Of a DNA stretch of 6,535 bases, positions 1 through 5,550 are shown piece after piece; positions within the stretch are counted from its first letter, which is position 1; each line of letters opens with the position of its first letter. The stretch is from Chloroflexota bacterium (GTDB lineage Bacteria; Chloroflexota; Anaerolineae; Anaerolineales; Anaerolineaceae). The notes beneath the pieces are model-generated. The model was not told the DNA's origin. It ran no database searches and saw only the letters and a program-made list of their open reading frames with translations. Location of the stretch: contig JAAZPN010000093.1 in assembly GCA_012797215.1 (NCBI GenBank), positions 1-6,535 on the forward strand. Reading direction: 5' to 3'. The position numbers were made by a program, and so were the translations under genes.

Positions 1-1713
1 AGCGTGCAAAGCACCCACGAGGAAGGGGTCTTTACGGAAACCGACATGCGCCTGCTGAACACGCTTGCCGCCTACGTAGGCAGCGCGCTTCGAAACGCCA
101 CGCTCTACGAGGAAGCCCGCGGCGCGCGCGTGGAAGCTGACGCCGCCAATGAAGCCAAAAGCTCCTTCCTGGCAATGATGAGCCACGAAATCCGCACGCC
201 GATGAACGCCATCATTGGCATGAGTGGATTGTTGAAAGACAGCCTCCTTACCCCAGACCAGGTTGAATTCGTCGAAACGATCTCATCCAGCGGCAATCAG
301 CTGCTGGGTATCATCAACGATATCCTCGATTTTTCTAAGATTGAGGCCGGCCGGATGGACCTGGATGAACAGCCTTTCGACCTGCGGGAAAGAATCGAAA
401 ACGCCCTTGAAATCGTCCGGATAAAGGCCGTGGAAAAAGACCTTGAGCTCGCCTGCGAAATTCAAAACGAGGTGCCTTCGGCAATCATCGGAGACCCCAA
501 TCGCGTCAGCCAGGTGCTCATCAATCTGCTTTCCAACGCGATAAAGTTCACGGAAACTGGAGAGGTTTCCCTCCTGGTCAGCCGCGGTCAGGCTGCCAGG
601 CCAGTCAATGGCAATGTGGAAATTCAGTTTTCAGTGCGCGATACCGGCATCGGCATTGCAGCAGACCAGGTTGAAAAGCTTTTCCAGCCCTTCACCCAAG
701 CGGATATCACCATCGCGCGTAAGTACGGTGGCACTGGGCTGGGTCTGGCAATCAGCACGCGCCTGGTGCAGATGATGGGCGGGAAAATTTGGGTGGAAAG
801 CCAGCCCGGAGAGGGCTCCACCTTCCACTTTACCATTTACGTCCCCACTGCGCCGGATTTGCGCGATTATCGCCAATTACGAACCGATAAACCGCAGCTG
901 AAGGGCAAACGCGTACTCATTGTGGACGATAACCAGACCAACCGCCGGCTGCTCGCGCACCAGCTGCGCAATTGGGGTTTGCTTGTCCGCGACGCGGCTG
1001 AACCCCTGAGAGCCCTGGAATGGCTGCGGCAGGGCGACCCCTTTGACCTGGCGATGTTGGATATGAGCATGCCGGAGATGAACGGCCTGGAATTGGCTGG
1101 CCAAATCCGCGGGCTGGCAGGATGTGAAAAATTGCCTCTTATTCTTTGCTCATCGCTGGGGCGCCCAGAAAAAGACCTGCCTGCCGGGCTCTTCATAGCA
1201 TATCTCACCAAACCTATCCGGCCATCCCAACTGCTGGACACACTCCTGGGCATCTTCAATGGTCACGGGCTAAAGGCGCGCTGGGAGGACGAGAAGCTGC
1301 CTGAACCTCCTCCAGAATTAAACCTGGGACGCTCGCACCCGCTGCGTATCTTGGTAGCGGAGGATAACCTGGTCAACCAAAAGCTGCTGACGCGCATGCT
1401 CGCCCAGATAGGATACAGCGCGGAAGTCGCGAATAACGGCCTGGAGGTGCTAAAGGCGGCTGAACAAAAGGTGTTTGATGTCATCCTGATGGACGTTCAG
1501 ATGCCAGAGATGGACGGTTTGCAGGCCACCCGCCAGCTCCACGCGCAAAAACCAGCAGGCAAACGGCCGTACATCATCGCGGTCACAGCCAACGCCATGC
1601 ACGACGACCGCCAAACCTGCCTGAACGCCGGCATGGATGACTACATCAGCAAGCCCATCCGAATGGAAGAACTGCGCAAAGCGCTCGCGCAAGCACCCAC
1701 GCTGACAGGCTGA
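1..1713 (+). CDS. Hybrid sensor histidine kinase (GAF end - HisKA - HATPase - REC - REC), 5'-truncated
   Basis: The reading frame is open at the window edge, so the N-terminus is missing; the GTG at position 4 lies inside a domain and is not a start. Residues are counted from that codon. Residues 1-30 read as the last strand and helix of a GAF sensory domain, followed by a short helical linker. HisKA has the phospho-acceptor His61 in SHEIRTPMN. The ATPase domain shows the N box (Asn174, Asn178), G1 box (DTGIG, 213-217), F box (227-230) and G2 box (GGTGLGLA, 242-249). Two receiver domains follow. REC1 (about 302-417) has Asp308/309, phospho-acceptor Asp353, Ser383 and Lys403. REC2 (about 447-563) has Glu453/Asp454, Asp497, Thr528 and Lys550. 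Both look chemically competent. The protein should autophosphorylate on His61 and pass phosphate to its own receivers and then to the HPt protein encoded 11 nt downstream. No membrane segment is visible in this part; the signal sensed is unknown. Confidence 0.95.
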   Translation, partial: SVQSTHEEGVFTETDMRLLNTLAAYVGSALRNATLYEEARGARVEADAANEAKSSFLAMMSHEIRTPMNAIIGMSGLLKDSLLTPDQVEFVETISSSGNQLLGIINDILDFSKIEAGRMDLDEQPFDLRERIENALEIVRIKAVEKDLELACEIQNEVPSAIIGDPNRVSQVLINLLSNAIKFTETGEVSLLVSRGQAARPVNGNVEIQFSVRDTGIGIAADQVEKLFQPFTQADITIARKYGGTGLGLAISTRLVQMMGGKIWVESQPGEGSTFHFTIYVPTAPDLRDYRQLRTDKPQLKGKRVLIVDDNQTNRRLLAHQLRNWGLLVRDAAEPLRALEWLRQGDPFDLAMLDMSMPEMNGLELAGQIRGLAGCEKLPLILCSSLGRPEKDLPAGLFIAYLTKPIRPSQLLDTLLGIFNGHGLKARWEDEKLPEPPPELNLGRSHPLRILVAEDNLVNQKLLTRMLAQIGYSAEVANNGLEVLKAAEQKVFDVILMDVQMPEMDGLQATRQLHAQKPAGKRPYIIAVTANAMHDDRQTCLNAGMDDYISKPIRMEELRKALAQAPTLTG

Positions 1714-1719
1714 AAGGAG
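1714..1719 (+). promoter_or_regulatory. Ribosome-binding site of the HPt gene
   Basis: AAGGAG lies directly after the kinase stop codon and 5 nt before the ATG at 1725. Its strength and spacing support that ATG as the HPt start and point to translation within the same transcript as the kinase. Confidence 0.75.
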
Positions 1720-1724
1720 AGCTA

Positions 1725-2075
1725 ATGGACGATTTAACTGCTGTGGACCTGAAAACCTTCGAGAACCTGCGGGAACAACTGGGGGCGGATTTCTTGCCTG
1801 GGATTGTCGACATCTTTTGCGAGGATGTTTTACTGCAGCTGCAGACCGCCGAGAGCGCCTTAGCAAGCGGCGACCAGAGCGGCTTCACGCGCGCGGTGCA
1901 CAGCATCAAATCCACCAGCCTCAGTTTTGGCGCGCTGGACTTTGGCGCCGAAGCCCGGGAGTTGGAAGCCCTCGGCCGCGCGGGAGACCTGGAACAAGCA
2001 AAGGCGCGTTTCCCGCTGATGCTGCGAGCCTGCCCCAGCCTGCGCCAAAATCTTAAGGAGCTCTGCCGTGCCTGA
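1725..2075 (+). CDS. Stand-alone histidine phosphotransfer (HPt) protein
   Basis: A 116-residue protein, about the normal size of a single HPt four-helix bundle. The diagnostic motif is AVHSIKSTS, with the phosphorylatable His59 and the conserved Lys62, followed by the Gly69-Ala70-Leu71 turn and the helix AREL-EALGR expected after the active-site helix. The protein has no catalytic domain. HPt proteins shuttle phosphate between receiver-domain aspartates, here most simply from the kinase's REC domains (encoded just upstream) to the receiver of the phosphatase encoded just downstream. The ATG at 1725 follows a good Shine-Dalgarno site. Its last 8 nt overlap the next gene, suggesting translational coupling. 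It should be cytoplasmic. The family call rests on the H-x-x-K motif, the length and the position between kinase and regulator. Confidence 0.92.
   Translation: MDDLTAVDLKTFENLREQLGADFLPGIVDIFCEDVLLQLQTAESALASGDQSGFTRAVHSIKSTSLSFGALDFGAEARELEALGRAGDLEQAKARFPLMLRACPSLRQNLKELCRA
2055..2060 (+). promoter_or_regulatory. Ribosome-binding site deciding the GTG start of the phosphatase gene
   Basis: AAGGAG inside the end of the HPt gene, 7 nt before GTG 2068. No ATG is placed comparably in this frame. Starting at the GTG leaves six residues before the receiver's first strand, which is normal. The site therefore supports the 8-nt gene overlap. Confidence 0.7.
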
Positions 2076-3213
2076 CGCGCCAAAGTCCCGCTTGCTGGTG
2101 GTTGATGACGACCGGGTGAACCGCCTGGTGATGCAGCGCTACCTCGAAACTGAAGGGCACCAGGTCTCACTGGCTGCCGATGGTGAGGAAGCGCTCGCGC
2201 TCCTCTCGCAGAAGTCCTTTGATATGCTGCTCTTGGATATCGAAATGCCTGTCATGAACGGCTTCCAGGTTTTGGAGAGGATGACCGCAGACCCGCTCCT
2301 GCGCGAAGTGCCTGTGGTGGTCGTTTCGGGTGTGGAAGAATTGGACAGCGTGGTGCGCTGCATCCAGATGGGAGCGGAAGACTACCTGACCAAGCCGGTA
2401 AACCGCGTGCTACTCAAGGCGCGCATCGATGCCAGCCTGGAGAAAAAACTGCTGCGAGACAGGCAAAGCGCATTGCTGAAGCGGCTGCAGCGCGAGATGG
2501 AAATTGCCCAGCATACTCAGATGAGCATACTGCCGGAGCGCCTGCCAGAACAGGCAGGATACACCTTTGGCGCGCTGATGAAACCCGCCCGATCCGTAGG
2601 CGGCGATTTCTATGATGCCATACCGATGGGGGAAGACCGCTGGGGCTTGGTGGTGGGGGATGTATCTGACAAAGGCTTGCCGGCCGCGCTGTTTATGACC
2701 CTGACTTACAGCCTGATACGCGTGGAAGCCACACAGAACAAAGACCCTGGCCAGGCGCTGCGCGATGTGAACAAGTATCTGCTCGAGATGAACAATCAGA
2801 GCATGTTTGTCACCGTCCTGTGCGGGCTGCTGGACTGCCGCGAACACAGCTTCCATTACGCCCGGGCTGGCCACCCCCTGCCCATCTGGATTTCACCAGA
2901 AGGCTTGCCGCTCGGGTTCGAGAAGCAGCCCAGCCAGGCTTTAGGCTTGTTCGAACACCCCAAAATTGATGAGGGCATCATCCATCTCCCCCCAAACAGT
3001 TTGCTGGTGATGTATTCGGACGGGCTCAGCGAAGCCGTGAACGATGAAGGCAGCCAGCTGGGCCACACCGGGTTGGAAGCCCGCCTGCGCGAGACATACC
3101 AACTCTCCCCAAACGCGGTGTGCCTGGACTTTTGGCAATTTGTGCAAAAGTACAGCGGGGGCTCTGAGCAGCAGGATGACTTTACCGTGCTGGCTTTTCA
3201 TCGGGAGGGGTAG
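2068..3213 (+). CDS. Response regulator with PP2C/SpoIIE-type serine/threonine phosphatase output (RsbU-like)
   Basis: A 381-residue two-domain protein. The receiver domain (about 8-122) has the acidic pocket Asp13/Asp14, phospho-acceptor Asp57 in LLLDIEMPVMNG, Ser87 and Lys109. A charged helical linker (about 123-160) contains EIAQHTQMSILP, the signature found just before SpoIIE/RsbU-type phosphatase domains. The PP2C-like domain (about 165-378) carries the expected metal-binding motifs: GGDFYD (178-183), GDVSDKG (197-203), YSDGLSEA (316-323) and QQDDFTV (368-374). Members of this family dephosphorylate serine on STAS-domain anti-anti-sigma factors, releasing a sigma factor or another partner-switching target. 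Phosphorylation of Asp57 through the kinase and HPt protein probably controls the phosphatase. No STAS, anti-sigma or sigma gene is present here, so the substrate is unknown. It starts with GTG and overlaps the HPt gene by 8 nt. Confidence 0.93.
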   Translation: MPDAPKSRLLVVDDDRVNRLVMQRYLETEGHQVSLAADGEEALALLSQKSFDMLLLDIEMPVMNGFQVLERMTADPLLREVPVVVVSGVEELDSVVRCIQMGAEDYLTKPVNRVLLKARIDASLEKKLLRDRQSALLKRLQREMEIAQHTQMSILPERLPEQAGYTFGALMKPARSVGGDFYDAIPMGEDRWGLVVGDVSDKGLPAALFMTLTYSLIRVEATQNKDPGQALRDVNKYLLEMNNQSMFVTVLCGLLDCREHSFHYARAGHPLPIWISPEGLPLGFEKQPSQALGLFEHPKIDEGIIHLPPNSLLVMYSDGLSEAVNDEGSQLGHTGLEARLRETYQLSPNAVCLDFWQFVQKYSGGSEQQDDFTVLAFHREG

Positions 3214-3311
3214 GTTTCAATTAATAATGTAACCTTCTCCGGCTTCAGGAATAAGCTCACCACTCAGCGTAAGCCATAATCTCGCACCCACTATAGTCTC
3301 AAATTTTGCGC

Positions 3312-4730
3312 TTATTTCCTCAGCACAGGCAGATAGATGCCGTAGCGCTGATGAGCAACCTTGAGATAAAGCCCGTTCCCTTGCAAATCCTGCTCTGAGT
3401 AGGCAATCGCAGCCAAGCCCGAAGGCGCGACATCGATAGATAAGAACGCTCCTTTATTAATGTTCGAATTCGGCTTGTCCACCACGCGGCAGTCCCAATA
3501 TTGGAACGGGTCACCATCGCGTATATCACCACAATTACCGCCAGTTAGTCCATAGGCTATTGCAGGTCGGGCAACTTCGATATAATCAGGCGCGGTTTCG
3601 GTAGCCGAGTTCATGTAGGCGATAATCGGGTAACCTTGCGCGTCGACGTCCATCGAAATGGGGTCAAAATTTTCGGGGTAAAGATCCGCGGTTTGGTCAA
3701 CTGTATAGCAATCAAATTGGGGACTGGTGCAATTACCGCCTGGCCCCACAAATTCCGCAAATCTAATTTCTTTCTGATTGCTGTCATAATAAGCGATCAT
3801 GTGGCTGTCATTGATATTCTTTTGAGCGTGAACAGTAGAGAAACGACCCACATCACTCGTATTATCAACAATGTAACAACTCCAATCTTCATTTTCACAC
3901 GCAGGACCCTCACCAGGACTTCCAAATGCCAGGCCGAGCGCGCCGATCTCAGCCTCATAATATGAAATGACTGGCCATCCAAGCATGCTGAAGTCGAGTG
4001 AGCACTGTGCTCCAAATTCCAGGCTGTAATAGCCCAAATCAACAAATTCACAATCCCAACTGCCATCGGGAATGCAATTCCCAGTGCCAGAGCCGTGATA
4101 GGATGCATATTTTAGCGCGCTTAAATCCGGAGTCGGAGGGTCATAATCATTAGAACTATTGTAGGCAATATGCGGCACGGCGTCTGAATCGAAAGCCAAT
4201 GAGCTGTATCTGCCAATGTGCACATTTTCAATGCTGGCATCATCGACGTTATTAAATGTCCACTCACAAACAGCGTCATTGATGTGAAGGATGCACTGCG
4301 CGTACCTGAGGCGTTTTTTGGTAGCCTCGTAATAAGATATCCCGATCTTTGTGTGAGAGAGAACCGGTGGATCCAACGAAACAAAGGTCACGGCAATGGA
4401 ACTGAACTGACCGCGGTTGTCTGTGCTATCTACCATCTCACAATACCAGGTGTTGCCGGGGCCGCAATTGCCGGTACCAGCCGGTACCTCGTGTGCCATT
4501 TTCAAGGCTGTGTTAACTTCGTCGTAATAACTGATATACGCCTTCCCCGAGCGTGGATGATGCGCAATCGATGCATACGCTCCGACGTGAGCATCCTCAT
4601 ACCAGTCCACATGCGCCAGTACCCAGGGCTCGTTGGCAATTTGGGATGTCTGGGGAGCGGCGTTGACGGAAACTGTGCCGAGTATCAATCCAAAAGCAAT
4701 TAATATGGTCAGAAAACGCTTGATGTTCAT
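3312..4730 (-). CDS. Secreted seven-repeat protein, predicted beta-propeller with cysteine pairs
   Basis: 472 residues from the ATG at 4730. That start is chosen over an in-frame ATG 60 nt upstream because it has an AAGGAG site and begins a textbook signal peptide: Lys4-Arg5, a hydrophobic stretch 6-19, and likely cleavage after Ala24 (VNA-A). The rest is seven divergent repeats starting near residues 40, 99, 161, 229, 287, 343 and 416. Each runs: Val-Asp, a polar loop, usually Gly-aromatic-Ser-(Ser/Ile/Leu), a strand ending (I)(A/S)YY(D/E), a strand like L(K/R)YA, then GNC...W-x-C leading into the next Val-Asp. Six cysteine pairs (89/97, 146/155, 219/227, 278/285, 334/341, 400/414) close repeats 1-6; Cys243 is single. 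The protein ends IYLPVLRK. I infer a seven-bladed propeller acting outside the cytoplasmic membrane. No catalytic motif is recognisable and the function is unknown. Its codons appear less GC-rich than those of its neighbours. Confidence 0.85.
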   Translation of the reverse strand: MNIKRFLTILIAFGLILGTVSVNAAPQTSQIANEPWVLAHVDWYEDAHVGAYASIAHHPRSGKAYISYYDEVNTALKMAHEVPAGTGNCGPGNTWYCEMVDSTDNRGQFSSIAVTFVSLDPPVLSHTKIGISYYEATKKRLRYAQCILHINDAVCEWTFNNVDDASIENVHIGRYSSLAFDSDAVPHIAYNSSNDYDPPTPDLSALKYASYHGSGTGNCIPDGSWDCEFVDLGYYSLEFGAQCSLDFSMLGWPVISYYEAEIGALGLAFGSPGEGPACENEDWSCYIVDNTSDVGRFSTVHAQKNINDSHMIAYYDSNQKEIRFAEFVGPGGNCTSPQFDCYTVDQTADLYPENFDPISMDVDAQGYPIIAYMNSATETAPDYIEVARPAIAYGLTGGNCGDIRDGDPFQYWDCRVVDKPNSNINKGAFLSIDVAPSGLAAIAYSEQDLQGNGLYLKVAHQRYGIYLPVLRK

Positions 4731-4736
4731 AGTTTT

Positions 4737-4742
4737 CTCCTT
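4737..4742 (-). promoter_or_regulatory. Ribosome-binding site of the secreted protein gene
   Basis: AAGGAG on the minus strand (CTCCTT on the plus), 6 nt before the ATG at 4730. It fixes the start at the signal peptide rather than at the in-frame ATG at 4790, which would put 20 charged residues in front of the hydrophobic segment. Confidence 0.75.
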
Positions 4743-4825
4743 TCCACCAAGTTCCCTGAATAATTCCTCCTGCTGTTCACACCTTGGCACCAGCCCTAAA
4801 CAGAAAGCGTAAATGGAAAAGCCAA

Positions 4826-4854
4826 AATGTAAAAAACAGTCCTACCAGCTTCAA
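4826..4854 (-). promoter_or_regulatory. Possible sigma-70-type promoter for the secreted protein gene
   Basis: On the minus strand TTGAAG (4854-4849), a 17-nt spacer and TACATT (4831-4826) match the -35 and -10 consensus at four of six positions each, with ideal spacing. Transcription would begin near 4818, giving a leader of about 90 nt. The surrounding DNA is AT-rich, where such matches occur by chance, so this is only a candidate. Confidence 0.3.
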
Positions 4855-5331
4855 TTAACTGAGCCGCTTGATTTAACATTCCTAAACCCCTAATATTCCC
4901 TGACTTTGTGTGGAAGGATTAATCAATTAACCATTCAAAGCTGTTCTTGCGCAAAAGGCAACCTTCGTTCTACAATTCATATAGTACAACTATTTTTCAT
5001 AAAATGATACATAGTTTAAGAATCATTTGTTTTTTTGTTTTGTTATGGAACTGAAGGGTTTGAACTAAGGTTAATGCAATTTTCCCCACTCCTTTGTCAT
5101 CCGAATCAGTGAATCACCAGCAAATCTGAAATATTCAGAGGTGACGATTATTGTTCCCGAGCAATTTCAGCATCTAAAATTCAAACCGAACTGGCATGTA
5201 ACAGGCTGTCATGGTTAAAGCCATAAATGCGGAAAATAACTTTCAGATTTTCTTAAGCGCGCATCTTGAAAATTTCTCGGATTAGAAGAAGGAATGTCAG
5301 CTAATCAAGCCTTAAGTGAAGAAACACACAC
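4855..5331. other. AT-rich intergenic stretch without a recognisable gene
   Basis: Both strands lack a reading frame with a plausible start, ribosome-binding site and coding character. Base composition is much poorer in GC than the flanking genes; the row 4981-5040 has 11 G/C in 60. It contains a T-rich tract at 5026-5044, a weak AT-rich inverted repeat (5002-5008 with 5022-5028), and two short palindromes (TTAAT-CA-ATTAA at 4919-4930; TCTGAA-ATA-TTCAGA at 5125-5139). None is strong enough to name as a site. It may simply be a long upstream region for the leftward secreted-protein gene. Confidence 0.6.
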
Positions 5332-5357
5332 GAAAAAGCCATGACAATGTCATGGCT
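5332..5357 (-). terminator. Rho-independent terminator downstream of the tRNA gene
   Basis: Perfect 9-bp stem, AGCCATGAC (5337-5345) pairing with GTCATGGCT (5349-5357), around a 3-nt loop. On the minus strand the stem is followed at once by TTTTTC (complement of 5331-5336). This is the standard intrinsic terminator layout for leftward transcription and sits 62 nt past the tRNA 3' end. On the plus strand a run of seven T (5370-5376) follows 12 nt after the stem, but no rightward gene leads into it. Confidence 0.75.
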
Positions 5358-5418
5358 ATCAATCCCCGGATTTTTTTAGTAGCAGAGCCTAACGAGAAAT
5401 ACAATATTTATAACTGTG

Positions 5419-5490
5419 TGGGCCCGGAAGGATTCGAACCTTCAACCAAGCGGTTATGAGCCGCCTGCTCTGCCACTGAGCTACGGGCCC
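5419..5490 (-). tRNA. tRNA with anticodon CAT, probably tRNA-Ile2 (lysidine-modified), alternatively elongator tRNA-Met
   Basis: The 72-nt minus-strand sequence folds as a complete cloverleaf. Acceptor GGGCCCG pairs perfectly with CGGGCCC; D stem GCTC/GAGC; anticodon stem GGCGG/CCGCT with loop CTCATAA; T stem GAAGG/CCTTC with loop TTCGAAT; discriminator A. CCA is not encoded (the next bases are CAC). G1-C72 is paired, unlike bacterial initiator tRNA, so it is not tRNA-fMet. The C4-G69 and C5-G68 pairs are known recognition features for the lysidine synthase TilS. The arm GAGCAGGCGGCTCATAACCG resembles bacterial tRNA-Ile2, which reads AUA after modification of C34. Elongator tRNA-Met is the alternative. 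It lies 60 nt after glnS on the same strand and is followed by a terminator. A weak -10-like TAAGAT (5509-5504) lies 13 nt before it, so it may have its own promoter. Confidence 0.93.
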
Positions 5491-5550
5491 CGTTGGAACG
5501 CTAATCTTACCACAAGCCTGCCCACCCAGACTTGCCCTCTCCACAAAATT

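Noticed and set aside
4..6. GTG as the start of the histidine kinase
   Set aside because: It lies inside a GAF domain strand and the frame is open through position 1, so the gene begins outside the window.
3214..3311. Terminator between the convergent phosphatase and secreted genes
   Set aside because: No stem with a following T run could be found on either strand.
4218..4703. Rightward reading frame of 161 codons opposite the secreted gene
   Set aside because: It is the complement of the repeat protein, whose signal peptide, repeats and ribosome-binding site clearly mark the coding strand.
4731..4790. Upstream in-frame ATG adding 20 residues to the secreted protein
   Set aside because: It would put a charged segment before the signal peptide, and the ATG at 4730 has a well-placed ribosome-binding site.
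5002..5044. Inverted repeat AAATGAT/ATCATTT followed by a T-rich tract, resembling a rightward terminator
   Set aside because: The stem has one G-C pair in seven and a 13-nt loop, and no rightward gene precedes it.
5125..5139. TCTGAA-ATA-TTCAGA palindrome as an operator
   Set aside because: It is short, AT-rich and far from any start codon, with no second copy seen.
5211..5285. Small rightward reading frame of 24 codons in the AT-rich spacer
   Set aside because: It has no ribosome-binding site and no recognisable character, and such lengths are expected by chance.
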